From the NCBI GenBank assembly GCA_034440615.1, contig JAOTOM010004132.1, positions 1-64,000 of the forward strand: a stretch of DNA of 64,000 nt, read 5' to 3'. A program made the position numbers and the translations under genes. The notes below the pieces were generated by a model. That model saw nothing but the letters and a program-made list of their open reading frames with translations, was not told the DNA's origin and did not search any database. This DNA is from Ashinkailepas kermadecensis. Its lineage: Eukaryota; Arthropoda; Thecostraca; Neolepadidae. Positions 22,561 through 63,133 of this stretch are shown piece by piece (the first letter of the stretch is position 1; each line of letters opens with the position of its first letter).

Positions 22561-22754
22561 TCACGTTCTGTCTGCAGATGCGGAGTCACATTCTGGCTCC
22601 GGATTCCGTATCAGTTGACGACACACGCAGAACACGGACAGGAGCGTGCGTGAACATGCAGTGGCACACTGCTCGAGGCGCGCTGCGCTCCGACTGCGGC
22701 CCGCTGTCCTGACCAGTAGCCGCCGCAGGATCGGCTCATCAGGTGAGCTGACGT

Positions 22755-23405
22755 CGTCGGTTCCCGCACCACTGCGGACACACAGCAGGTGAGGCGGCAC
22801 CACGGTGGGGCACACAGCAGGTGAGCCAGCACAACGGCGGGGCACACAGCAGGTGAGGCCGCACCACTGCGGACACACAGCAGGTGAGGCGGCACCACTG
22901 CGGACACACAGTAGGTGAGGCCGCACCACTGCGGACACACAGCAGGTGAGGCGGCACCACGGTGGGGCACACAGCAGGTGAGCCAGCACAACGGCGGGGC
23001 ACACAGCAGGTGAGGCCGCACAACTGCGGACACACAGCAGGTGAGGCGGCACCACTGCGGGGCACACAGGAGGTGAGCCAGCACCACGGCGGACACACAG
23101 CAGGTGAGGCCGCACCACTGCGGACACACAGTAGGTGAGGCCGCACCACTGCGGACACACAGCAGGTGAGCCAGCACAACGGCGGGGCACACAGCAGGTG
23201 AGGCCGCACCACTGCGGACACACAGCAGGTGAGGCGGCACCACGGCGGGGCACACAGGAGGTGAGCCAGCACCACGGCGGGGCACACAGCAGGTGAGGCC
23301 GCACCACTGCGGATACACAGCAGGTGAGGCGGCACCACGGCGGGCACACAACAGGTGAGCCAGCACCACGGCGGGCACACAACAGGTGAGGCCACATCAC
23401 GGCGT
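22755..23405. repeat. 31-bp minisatellite carrying CAGGTGAG, array 1
   Basis: About 20 units of CACAGCAGGTGAGGCCGCAC plus ACTGCGGACA occur, alternating with GCCAGCACAACGGCGGGG variants. Every unit contains CAGGTGAG, a near-perfect 5' splice-site consensus. Cys-rich open frames on the minus strand are repeat artefacts. Confidence 0.95.
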
Positions 23406-24300
23406 GTAGGGAAGTTCTTACATGCCCCCCCCCCCCTGTGTTTATCAGCCATTTCGCGTATGGCTGGAGGCAAGCTTCTTTGGCACGATAATGGTTTAGC
23501 GGACCTCGACGTTAGCGATATTAAAGACCCCGGTTATGTTCACTGGCTCTGTGTTTCGATTGCAGAGCTCTGATCTGCATCTCTCTTGACAGGCACCACA
23601 AATCCAGCACTTATATTTGTGTCCAATTATTTAGTTTCAATAGTGCAGCGTGATAGTCAAATTAGTGCAATAGTGCCTTTAAACGACCGACAGCTCCAAC
23701 TGCTCAACAGACGATTCACACGGCCATCCCACATTTTCATACATCTCGACAGTCACATCTTCATACATCTCGTCATACAACAGTCACACAGCGACTCTAG
23801 TCAGAGTCCTCAGACGTACCTCAGTACCGACGTGGTGAGCCCTGGCGGCTGGCCGGCGGCGGCCAGCCGCCCGCCTTCGGCGACCGCTCGGTCGCGCGTC
23901 CCAGTGGCAAGTGCTAGAGTGCCCTGGCGGCTCTCCACGAACTCAACGTGACGGTCACCGCCCCTGACTTCGTGCCAGGCCACGTCATGGTCATGTGGCG
24001 GTCTACGCCCCCTATCCATGGGGTTGCTCATCCCCTGACATCACCAGAGCACGTGATCTCCGCGTCGCATCGAGAACAATGGCCGGACTCGACGAACTCT
24101 ACCGCGCGCCGTCCCTCGGATCTCAGAGACATTCTCAGAGCGCTGGTTACGAACAGAGCTCGGCCGCTCGTGGGAATCACGGCTGACCTCAGCGCATACC
24201 TCCAGACAATACCGATACGGCGGCTCCGCGTTGCACACAGACAGCCGGCAGATCGGGGCGTTACAGCCCATCTGTCATCTGACATTCCACAACCACAGTA
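23406..24300. repeat. Dispersed repeat of unknown type, copy 1
   Basis: Segments such as TTTGGCACGATAATGGTTTA, ATATTAAAGACCCCGGTTA and GAGCTCTGATCT recur in the same order at 30113-30300. A GGCGGCTGGCCGGCGG region follows in both loci. It is diverged, and no termini were found. Confidence 0.6.
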
Positions 24301-24769
24301 ACATTCATCCGATCGTCAATCATTATTATATGTGCTATTACCTTCATAAATCATACATACATCTGTCCTAACGTACCTGACATATGGTTGCCATAGTGGC
24401 ATGACCTGTCACATCACAGTCATACTACTGCTATACCATTCATGTACTTACACACACCTGCCCGACTGTTCCCATAATATAATCACTGACATACATCACC
24501 CACTGACGGTCACATCACCTCACTGGCATTCACACGGCGGCGGCCTGCATCGATGTCACGCGGCGGTGGTAGGGTGTCAGATAGCTATGCACCTGTGCCG
24601 GAAACAATAGCCTATGGCCTCGGCTGCAGTCTGCGGTAGTGCCGACGTAAGCTGTGAGACAGCTCGGCCGACCCGTGGCCTGGCATCTGCCGGAAACTGT
24701 CGCGACATAAATTGGGAGGGTAGGGGCTAAATTTCTGATCTTAAAGTGTCCCCACAACCAGCTTTTCTA

Positions 24770-25015
24770 CAGGCGGGGAACCCAGCAAGTGAGCCAGAAT
24801 GACGGTGGGGCACACAGCAGGTGCGTCAGCACCACGGCGGGGCACACAACAGGTGAGGCCACACCACGGCGGGGCACACAGCAGGTGAGCCAGCACCACG
24901 GCGGGGCACACAACAGGTGAGCCAGCACCACGGCGGGGCACACAACAGGTGAGCCAGCACCACGGCAGGGAACATAGCAGGTGAGCCAGCACCACGGCGG
25001 GGCAAACATCACAGG
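24770..25015. repeat. 31-bp minisatellite carrying CAGGTGAG, array 2
   Basis: About 8 units of the same family as 22755-23405 are present (GGGGCACACAACAGGTGAGC, CAGCACCACGGC). Confidence 0.95.
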
Positions 25016-25790
25016 ATATTACCAAATTAAATGTGGAAATCCCCATTTATGAAAACGCCAATGACAAAAACTATAAGTCCGTTTAGCATTCGGTCCATCC
25101 GTCCAGTAGTTCAACATCTAGCTCATTCAACCATTCAACAAGCGCAATGAAGGGAGTGGGAGAGGACAAAGCTCCCTCCTCTATTTCATGCATCCATGCA
25201 GCCGGTAATCCTCTCCTTTTGGGAGTCGGCCTTCAATACCAAGCTTAGGGGCATGATTCTGATGGATACGGTGACCGACTGATCGGTTGCCGTTTCTGTC
25301 GTAATATAGACCCAGGCTGCCGTGAATGATCTTGAGTCGTAAGAATTTTATGAATTACTTAAAATAATACGAGGTCAGATCGTGAGAAGTTGAATGACAG
25401 CTCCCCAGGATGAGTAATTTGCTGAGGTTAATCCGGATTAATGAAGGGTGACTGACCATGTCGCCTTGATGCTAGATAGCTTATCTGACTCCCCTACAGT
25501 AAAAATGCGCTGTGACTAACCCTTTTAGTTTCAAAGACCTTATACATGGCAAATCTCCCACCCCCGTCCATGAGAGGCCTAGCCTCTGAACCGCGCATTT
25601 TAATAGATGAAGCAACATTTTCCGACCCATCCATTCGGGGTACACTTTATTCGAATGCTTCTATTTTGCCAATACAAGAGTTCAACAATTACCTCATGCA
25701 GGTGTCGGGGTCGCTGACTGACTGGCTGTCTGTTCACCAGCTACCAACTGCAGCTGTCGAAGATCATCACGTCAGGCTAGACATCTGATC
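25016..25790. other. No gene seen
   Basis: This is unique-looking sequence upstream of SLC5 copy B. I found no exon. Confidence 0.5.
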
Positions 25791-25794
25791 CCTC

Positions 25795-26100
25795 CTCCGG
25801 ATCTGACATAACGGAAGTCTCATCTGTGGCCCTGCCTCTGAGTCTAAAGTCAGGGACGGTCCTACCTATGGTCCTGCCTTTCGGTTTCAAGTCCAATAGT
25901 CCTCACCTGTGGTCCTGTCTCTGAGTTTGAAGTCAGGAACAGTCTTACCTACAGCCCTGCCTCTGGGCTTCAGGTCCAGGAAGTCTCACCTGTAATCCTG
26001 CCTCTGTGTCTGAAGTCAGCGACAACCAAACCTCGTCCCTGAGCTCCAACCTCGTCTGAAGTCAAGAACGATTCCACTTGTGATCCGGTCCGAGTCTAAA
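25795..26100. repeat. Degenerate ~60-bp repeat upstream of SLC5 copy B
   Basis: About five units built on GTCCTGCCTCTGAGTCT and AAGTCAGG(G/A)AC lie 90-400 bases upstream of the copy B start codon, in the likely promoter/5' UTR region. Confidence 0.75.
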
Positions 26101-26190
26101 GTTTGAGTCAATCTCGCGCTCAGTCACTGTGTGGTGATCTTGGAGCTGGGTGTCACCTGAGCCGTGCCCGGGGCGTGAACAGTGATCAGG

Positions 26191-55283
<29,093 letters not shown>

Positions 55284-57239
55284 ATTGCTGCCGCTGCTCC
55301 AATGTAAGCCGTTCAAGTATAGGGTGTGTTGGTCGGTTTTACTGCTGCCTTTGTTTGCATTGTACGACTAAGGCAAGCTTGGACATTTTATTCGCAGCAA
55401 GGCCGTTACTCCAGGGTGGCAGGTTTCCACCAGCAGATGGCCTTAACCGGCTTAGCTATCGTCAAAACTGTCTGGACAAAACTAGGTGGCCACCTTTGTC
55501 GTGAAAATGGACGAACTCAAATTGAAATAATATGCAATGCTTATTAGAAGAGCCATGCCATTTATGAATCCATTTACCATCGTCATATTCATTATATTCT
55601 TTGTTATTATCTGCTTCTCTTCTATATTTGCTCTGGTCTACCTGTAGATGCACCCCGAAACAACCGTGACTAATGGCGCTAATTATGCCGGCTGCCTCCA
55701 ATTTGGATTGCATGTCTGCGAATAGTGACGTCAATAGCGGAGCATGTCGGTGAATGGTGACGGTAATGGCGGAACATATCTGTGAATGATGACGGCAATG
55801 GCGGAGAACGCAATAATGATCCTTTTGGGCCATGCACTTCATCTTGGTCGCCACAAACTTTCGCCATCATTCACTTGAAAGTGACGTTTGCTTTTACCAT
55901 ACATGTGTGCGGCTACTAAACATACGCAAGAGCGTGGAAAATACCGCTTCGTTGGTAGGGTGAGATGCTAATTCTGCGCCTTCAATCAAGCCAACCTCGG
56001 AGCACAACGCAACGGTGCACGACCAAATTCCACAATTGCCCGAAGGTGGTAAGAAGACGGCCGCCCTAGGCCACGCATCCCCACCTTATAACATGTGCAC
56101 GCCTCTACTCACGTTGTAGTCATGTCATACCAATCGCTGAACAGTTGTTTGTATACCATGGCTGCAGCATGGCTGACGACAGCCTGCTTCAGTCGATGAC
56201 TTGCTCGTGTGATGCAGTCGCTCGATATACGGATGTTGATGCAGTGCAATGTCTAGCTTGGCCGCGTGCCAAATACATGTGATCACCACAAACTCAGTGC
56301 TAGCGTCGCCCTACATCGAAAAATATTGCGGTTTCCAAGAACTGGTCCTGAGCATTGCGCTTGGTCAACATTATGTACATGAGCAATGTCTCCTCACCAG
56401 CCATCCAGCCATTTACCAGTCGCCACCAGCCACCACAAGTTAGCAGTCCAGAATATTGACTGCAATATTTACTAAGTGCAAAGGCGTTGTGACAGGAGCC
56501 GACAAACACTGCCCGTCCTCTGCTTTTCTGCGCATGCTCCGGACAATTCAGTCTGTCGATTCGCGTATCTGCTGCATGCCTGGCATGCCTATTGCACTAA
56601 AGCGCCTATAGCTAGGCGAGTTCAACCGACTAACATCAGCTGCCGCCGTCCGACCAGGCGGCGGTCCTGGCCACGAGCACTGCTGCTTCTGCGTCACCAG
56701 ACGCCCGCCCGGTGTGGGTCGGCGGGACGCCCCCCCCTCCGTCATGGGCGACCCGACCCCGACGTACCTTCCGACATGGACATACCCGGCCGGTGGGACG
56801 CTCGCCCCGCCGTCACGGGCGACTCGACTCCGACGTACACTCTCTGACATCGGCATCCCGACCGGCGGGACGACCAACCCGCCGTCACGGGCGACCCGAC
56901 CCCGACGTACACTCTCCGACATCGGCATCCCCGCCGACGATAACAGCATTGACTTACGCTGCCTATCCCACACCATACCACACCCTACCAACTCAGCCTG
57001 GCGACTTAACTGTTATCGCAACGCTACCTACCCCCCCCCCCCCCAGCACACCCTACCCTACCAAATCGGCCTGTCGATTGCATGGACTAGTTGCAGGTCG
57101 GCAATTTTTTTTGTGTGGACAATTTTTGGTCAAATAGGACATTCTGAAACACACGGGATAATTTTTTTCTGCATTGGAATGAGCAAAGTTTCCGTATTTT
57201 GCTCATATGTATTTCCTCGACCCTGATTGCCCGTGGCTT
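55284..57239. other. SLC5 copy B 3' flank; no gene seen
   Basis: It probably includes the 3' UTR. An imperfect repeat around 55720-55800 (GAATAGTGACG/GAATGGTGACGG) and another around 56740-56940 (GGGCGACCCGACCCCGACGT, ACATCGGCATCCC) are visible. Confidence 0.5.
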
Positions 57240-58889
57240 GATGACGTCACAGTTTGGTACTGGACTCGTCGCCGCCGGCCGGCATTAGCATTTGAGTGTA
57301 TTTTGCGGCGGGTTGTTGTGTTCCGGCTGTAGAATGGAGGAGAAAGGTGGATATTACCGATATTGTTTCGTTCCTAAGTGCACCAACACAACAATTACTA
57401 CACCAGAAAAACTGTTTGCCTTCGTTCCTAGTGATCGCAAAAGGAGAAAGCTCTGGTGCAAAGTGGTAAGGAGAAATGACCCGATAAACAAGACAGCATC
57501 GTGCTGCGGAGATCATTTTGATGTGAGTATACGGATCTGACTTGACAAAGACATGGGATAGGGTTATTTTCAAAATTATTGACGTCTTCACATTTTCAGA
57601 GGCATGTGTAGGCATCAGCTGGCTCCCACCTAAGTACCCTTTTCCTACGTAGTTTGGTGCTCAGCTACTCATGGACTAGACAAGAATGTGGCGCACAAAT
57701 TCGTACACAGCATAGGCACAATACATCATGGAGAACTGTTTCAGTTTCAAAAGGATATTAACATTCCTGTAGAAAACAGGTAAAAATGGGTAGGGGTATT
57801 GTATGAGCAGGCAGCACACGAGTTGCCACATCGGAATAAATTATGATCGGTAAAGAAAAACTCCATCGAACCAGCCAGAGTGTAGGAACTATCTTAAACG
57901 GTGGGGGGTAGGGGTATGCCACTCTTTTTCCAATCCCTTCCAGTCAATGTCATAGGTTTAATGTTTAAACACCCCAAAGTCAAGGGGTGCATGCACCTCT
58001 ACCCCCATTCCTGCATTATGCTAGAGGCTGCCCATATATTATGTAACACTGGTACCTAGTTTTTTTTTTTGGGGGGAGGGGTCAGTGTGTTCTAACATTA
58101 CATAGGGTGGAGGGGTTGGGTTCAGCATTACATAGCACTCTGGTTTGTCATTTTTTTTTGGAGGGGGGGTTCACAAAAATCTGAAACAATGCACCGAACT
58201 ATGTTGGTATTGTTCAGCTGCTTTGTTGGCCTAAAAATGTCTGAGATTGGTATAGAAACATAACTTTAGACCTAACCAGGATTTTTACAACCTAGAAAAC
58301 ATGTGGAACCCCAACCTAACTGAATTTACTAACAATTTCTAACTTTATCTTGTACTACCAAACCTTCAATCTTGACGAGGGATTGACAATTTTAAGGATC
58401 AGTTGTATAAGAGAGATCAGAAATGATGAGTAAATTCATTTAGGTTGGGCACTTGAACCTCAAACTTCCTTAACAACCTTGGTTAGGTATGAAGTTGTTT
58501 TTGTAGTAATCTGGTGCATTTTTTATTCTGACATGGCAGCTGCCTGCCCATACAATACCAATGTGCCACCTTAAGGGGGGGGGGGGGGTCTATGCTCAGC
58601 ATTATGTAATATTGTGAGGGATTGGGGAGGGTTTAGAAGCATCACATCGTGGCGTGGCGACGGTGGGCCGCTTTGGCAGTCCCTCGTAACGATTCCTCAT
58701 ACCCCTCCTACCTTTTCAAATGTCACGGGCGTTCTTGCGCGTTCTCCGACGCACTTGATCGATCTGGGCCATATTTCGTCAATAAATCCACCGCTAATGG
58801 AACATTACCAACCAGCGTCCCCGCGACGCCGCACTTAACCAACGCCGCAACGTACCGTAATGGCGGCATTCCCAAACTGTGACGTCATC
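57240..58889 (+). mobile_element. Putative element with perfect 18-bp inverted ends around a THAP exon
   Basis: GATGACGTCACAGTTTGG at 57240-57257 is exactly the reverse complement of 58872-58889. A THAP-domain exon lies just inside the left end. I found no clear target duplication, so this may be a transposon remnant or a coincidental pair of CRE-type (TGACGTCA) sites. THAP domains are found in P-element-type transposases, which supports the first reading. Confidence 0.5.
57334..57522 (+). CDS. THAP-type zinc finger, first exon
   Basis: From ATG 57334 the frame gives MEEKGGYYRYCFVPKCTNTT, then FAFVPSDRKRRKLWCKVVRR and CCGDHFD, followed by GTGAGT at 57523. Spacing C-x4-C, then W, then C-x2-H fits the THAP fold, a DNA-binding zinc domain. 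Without splicing the frame stops at 57540. I could not find the next exon, so it is either the first exon of a THAP gene or the remnant of a transposase gene. Confidence 0.72.
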
Positions 58890-59223
58890 GACCTACGGTC
58901 GCAAAACCTTTTCTTTGTAAATTTTGAGGAAACGGTTGTTTGATGAATGGTGATACACCCATTATTGTCCGAATTAAAACTCCCTCTTTCATTTGGTGTA
59001 TATATCTCACAACCTGCAACTAGTCCATTGCTTCCCCCCCCCCCTCAGCAAGCCCTACCCTACCAACACAACCTGTTGACTCAGCTGTTGGTCACAATTG
59101 TGCGACCCAACAAACCGACCACCGCGGCGACCAACTAATTGGACCACCAAACGGCGGTGGCGTGGTGTTAGTGCATATGTTCATCGCGTGCCCTTTTGAG
59201 GACAAGTGTTCCTCAGGCCATCC

Positions 59224-59285
<62 letters not shown>

Positions 59286-60370
59286 TGTGCGCGCGCGTGT
59301 GTGTATGTATGTATGCATAACTCTGGTTCGTAAGGCTGTTCGGCATTCATGCGCCGATCTCGCGGAAAACAACACTTGTCATTACAGGCTTTTATTTTAC
59401 ATTAAGTTATAAAATAAGAAAGACTGAACAGAGGAGGCTACATTCTGTAATCTAGGGCGATGGCACGACGCAGGGTGAACACACCACTTCGCAGGTGGCG
59501 CTGCCTCACCGTATGCCACCAGCTCCGATCCCATACGCTCGCAAGGAATGGGTACGCCACGTCCCACAGGAAATCACCTCGACCTTCCTGTTTTACCGAC
59601 AGTGACACCTATCAAGAAGCCGAATCACATGGAGACATCGTACTTGTGGAATCAGAGTCGCTCCGGGCATCACAAACTGCACATTCACAGACGCTCATGC
59701 ATATACTCGTCTAAATGGCACAAAGTCTCAACAGATGAGAAAAACACAATACGAGTTTTGCGCACAAAAGATCCATGTTTATCAAAACCATACTTCAATG
59801 GTTATGCGTGGGGAAATACTCAGGTTTTCTTTTCCAGATGATTGACGAGAAGAAAACGCTGAGGGGAACCAGTGCGTACAGGCTTATCTCGGATAAAAAA
59901 AAGTCGGCACAAGACTATGGTCCGCCCCGTCACTGGCGGCGTGGATATACCCTCCCAATCCTGCATGTCTGCATTTCTTGTAGTGACTGCTTCATTTCCG
60001 TGTAACCGTCTTAATTTGTTCGTTTTTTTATTTAGGAAGACGAAACTTCAGCCCGATGACAGTCTAAGCATGACCACAGGACTGCAATGTGAGAGGAAGC
60101 AAACAATTGGTGGGAAGTCGGTAAAAGCAGCCACCAATACTACACGAACCATCCCGATGCATCAGGTACTATGCAATCTTCCCACCGTGAAAGCACGGCA
60201 ACTTAGCGCACATTCAAACCTTGTTCGAGGATAGCGCGAGTCTGCGGCAGCGCCCACCTTCTCCAGGTTGTACTGAAACGACACACGGATTCTACTCCTA
60301 CGGTGCAGTTGACTGAATCGTCCCAGACGGCAACGCTGCTTTCCGTCCGGCAATCACACTGAACTCGAGG
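58890..60370. other. No supported gene; (TA)n at 59226-59280
   Basis: A TA run of about 55 bases is followed by GTGTGCGCGCGCGTG. Possible exon-like stretches at 59838-59910 (after TTCTTTTCCAG) and 60034-60160 (before CATCAGGTACTA) are open, but show no recognisable domain. Confidence 0.45.
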
Positions 60371-60404
60371 GGAGCTGCCAACGGCGGCCGCCCCGACTGC
60401 CGCG

Positions 60405-60800
60405 CACCCGGCCTTCACAACACCCACCGCGGACCACCGGCCACCAGCTGCCAACGTGGCCCGGCCGGCCGCCCCGACGGCCGCGCACCCGGCCTTCACA
60501 ACACCCACCGCGGACCACCGGCCACCAGCTGCCAACGTGGCCCCCGGCCGTGCCCCGCCCCAACCCCACGGCCGGCACCCGGCCTTCACAACACCCACCG
60601 CGGACCACCGGCCACCAGCTGCCAACGTGGCCCGGCCGGCCGCCCCGACGGCCGCGCACCCGGCCTTCACAACACCCACCGCGGACCACCGGCCACCAGC
60701 TGCCAACGTGGCCCGGCCGGCCGCCCCGACGGCCGCGCACCCGGCCTTCACAACACCCACCGCGGACCACCGGCCACCAGCTGCCAACGTGGCCCGGCCG
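60405..60800. repeat. 81-bp GC-rich minisatellite x 5, downstream of the zinc-finger gene
   Basis: GGCCTTCACAACACCCACCG, CGGACCACCGGCCACCAGCT and GCCAACGTGGCCCGGCCGGC repeat at 81 bp (one unit is 90). It starts about 30 bases beyond the zinc-finger stop codon, so it is probably in the 3' UTR. Open frames across it continue into antisense of the gene and are artefacts. Confidence 0.95.
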
Positions 60801-60828
60801 GCCGCCTCGAGAGTTTGTCGACCGGTCG

Positions 60829-61941
60829 CTACGGCTCGCCGGCGTTGGCGGCGACGGCCACCGACACCGGCACCGCCGGCATGGCCTCCATCGGCATCGT
60901 CTGCGCCTGCCACAGCGAGCCGGTGCCCTGCACGTCGTCCGAGCACGTCTGCTTGTGCGTGGCGTAGGCGGCCGCCGAGAACATCACCTCGCCGCAGCGC
61001 GGGCACTCGAACGGCCGCTGGCGCGTATGGCCCTTCTCGTGGTAGGTGCACTTGTCGCGGCGCGAGAACGCCTTGCCGCACACGGTGCAGCTGAACGGCC
61101 GCTCGCCCGTGTGCGAGCGCTCGTGACGCACTTTCTTGTCAGAGCGGCTGAACTCCTTGCCGCAGAACTGGCAGCTGAACATGCGGCCGCAGTGCTGAGC
61201 AGTCACGTGGCGCGTCAGGAACGCCTCGCAGCCGAACGCCTTGTCGCAGCCGGCGCACACGTAGGCGCGCTCGGCGATCTTCTGCGCCATGGCCGGCGAG
61301 CTGGCAGTGATGGAGCGCGGCATCTTGGGGCCCTTGGTCGCCTCGATGCTGTTGGCCTTGGCGCGCTTGCCGGCCGTCGACCAGGCGCCCGACGCCGTCG
61401 GGAAGGTGATGCGGTCGGCGCCCGGATGGTCGGCGCGCACGTGGTGTCGGATCGCTTCCTGCGCGTCGCCCAGCTTGCCGCACAGCACGCACTGGTAGCG
61501 GAACGGCTCGTCGCCGTCGACGGCGCGCACGACGGCGCGCACGAACTTGTCGGTGAAGTCGCCCGTGATGCCGACCGCGTGCGGCATCGTCATCGGCGTC
61601 GGCGCCTGGGCTGGCGCTGGTGCCGATGCTGGTGCTGGCGTGGGATCGGACACAGTGGGGGCTGCGGCCAGGACGGCAGACACGGCGGAAGACGCGGACG
61701 CCGATCCCGACACCGACGACGCCGCCAACGCCAACGCCGCCGCCGCCGCCGCCGAGGTGACCGGCGGCTCTCTCAGGCTCGTCTGCAGGAAGGCGCCGAT
61801 GTTGAAGGGGCCGTCCTCGGCGTGCGAGACGGCGGGCGCGGCAGTCGCGGGCAGAGCCGGCAGGCCGGACGTCCACGACGGCCGTCGCGTGGCAGTGGCT
61901 GATGGCGTGCCGTTCTGCCGCACCCGACCACAGTCACCCGC
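60829..61941 (-). CDS. C2H2 zinc-finger protein, terminal exon
   Basis: The frame ends at TAG (60829-60831) and gives about 370 residues. Counting from the GTG at 61923, C2H2-type fingers lie at about 143-166, 221-244, 249-271, 277-299 and 305-327. The last ends in Cys (HKQTC), a C2HC variant. Fingers 3 and 4 are joined by the classic HTGERPF linker. An Ala/Ser/Pro-rich low-complexity region (56-110) precedes the fingers. No ATG opens the frame, and an acceptor (ACGTGGCCAG then GCGGGT at 61941) suggests upstream exons to the right. A sequence-specific nuclear DNA-binding role is likely; targets are unknown. Confidence 0.85.
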   Translation of the reverse strand, partial: AGDCGRVRQNGTPSATATRRPSWTSGLPALPATAAPAVSHAEDGPFNIGAFLQTSLREPPVTSAAAAAALALAASSVSGSASASSAVSAVLAAAPTVSDPTPAPASAPAPAQAPTPMTMPHAVGITGDFTDKFVRAVVRAVDGDEPFRYQCVLCGKLGDAQEAIRHHVRADHPGADRITFPTASGAWSTAGKRAKANSIEATKGPKMPRSITASSPAMAQKIAERAYVCAGCDKAFGCEAFLTRHVTAQHCGRMFSCQFCGKEFSRSDKKVRHERSHTGERPFSCTVCGKAFSRRDKCTYHEKGHTRQRPFECPRCGEVMFSAAAYATHKQTCSDDVQGTGSLWQAQTMPMEAMPAVPVSVAVAANAGEP

Positions 61942-61989
61942 CTGGCCACGTCAGCTGAACGCAGCACGCCGACAGGTGTATGTGTGTGT

Positions 61990-62945
61990 GTCGTTTGGAT
62001 TTTTGGGCGCGTCGTCACATGGACCGGGTCAAGGGTCAGGTCAGGTGCACCGGCGAGTGGTGCTTCTTGTTTGACGCCTTCACTCATGCTAGGGCGTTAA
62101 ACAAGCCCTAAGCTCAACAAGCCTCAGCAAGCCTTACAAACATGCCTTTACTCCTGAGTTACTGGAAACACACCTTTCATCAATGCACAGCTTAAAGCAT
62201 TTCACCTCATCTACACTGGTGCTACCGTGGTTGGCGAAAAAGAAAATATAGTTCCGTCTCCCTTTATCGCTATGAAAACATGATATTCACATGCCAGTCA
62301 AAAGGTGCCGTGGATGCCGTGGGCAACCTGAAGCCCAAGAGGAAATAACAGCTTCCTCCATTCACGAATACCTGAAATGTCGCATAAAATGTCGCCTGGT
62401 TTTTAGGGTCATGCATAGATTTTCTCCCACCCCCTAGATCGGAAAGCAAATGGCCAGATTATCTGCATGGCGCACACAATTCTTGAGTTCCACAAGCGAT
62501 GCCATCTGTCTTTAAAAATCGCATGTTCAAATGGAAGAGATGGACGCGAGTTGACAGCTGTGGATACATTTTGTGAGATTCATTTTCCCTTGGATCACAT
62601 AGTGGAGCGATCCGATCCACTGACACTACACATTTCTTTTTGGGGCCAAGCAGCTTTTAGAGGGGGCTCCAGTGCAACACGCTGTATTTGTCAGGCTGTT
62701 AAAGGCCCCTCCAATGTTTGAATACTGGCGAGGGTCATGGTCCATTGCTGTCACCTCCCCCTCTCATGCCAGGACATTGCCTCTTCCGACTCGTGGAAAC
62801 GTTATCGAAAGAGTACGCAAAACAGAAAGCAGACTAAACATGATTCCTTGGCCGTAAAATATAAATCAGGACAAGAGTCTAGCAGAGCCCCCCCCCCCCC
62901 CCCGATGACTCATCACATTTGTTTTCCCAAACTAAAAAAAGCGAG
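61990..62945. other. No supported gene
   Basis: This probably is intron of the zinc-finger gene. A frame at 62467-62721 contains FCEIHF, reminiscent of a THAP C-x2-H end, but lacks the N-terminal half. Confidence 0.45.
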
Positions 62946-62960
62946 CCGTTTAGCCTAATT

Positions 62961-63118
62961 GGGGACGAGTGGTCTAGGGGTAAGATGCTCGTCTCACAAT
63001 TGAAAGGTTGTGGGTTCGAGTCTCACCTGTCGCTACTCTTCGCTCGCGACCAATCGGCGTGAGAGATTGGCGACGCTACATGACCTAACGGTCGACGTGT
63101 CGTAAAACCAATAACCAA
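62961..63118 (+). mobile_element. tRNA-derived SINE with 15-bp target duplication
   Basis: It begins GGGGACGAGTGGTCTAGGGG (A-box region) and has GGTTCGAGTCT (B box) about 40 bases later, as in a tRNA gene. An unrelated 3' part of about 85 bases ends in CCAATAACCAA. CCGTTTAGCCTAATT stands on both sides (62946-62960 and 63119-63133). It is about 158 bp and would be transcribed by RNA polymerase III. Confidence 0.9.
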
Positions 63119-63133
63119 CCGTTTAGCCTAATT

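Noticed and set aside
22561..23473. Cys-rich repeat protein on the minus strand
   Set aside because: Translation of the 31-bp array; all three minus frames look alike, and there is no start, signal peptide or end structure.
22755..25015. CRISPR-like regular repeats
   Set aside because: Units are contiguous tandem repeats without unique spacers, and the genome is eukaryotic.
59838..60165. Two exon-like open stretches with plausible splice sites
   Set aside because: No known domain, and phases could not be joined to another exon with confidence.
60550..61902. 450-codon plus-strand frame
   Set aside because: It is antisense to the zinc-finger exon plus the 81-bp array; GC-rich coding sequence often leaves the opposite strand open.
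62467..62721. Second THAP-like domain
   Set aside because: Only a C-x2-H-like end (FCEIHF) is present; the N-terminal CxxxxC half and conserved Trp are missing.
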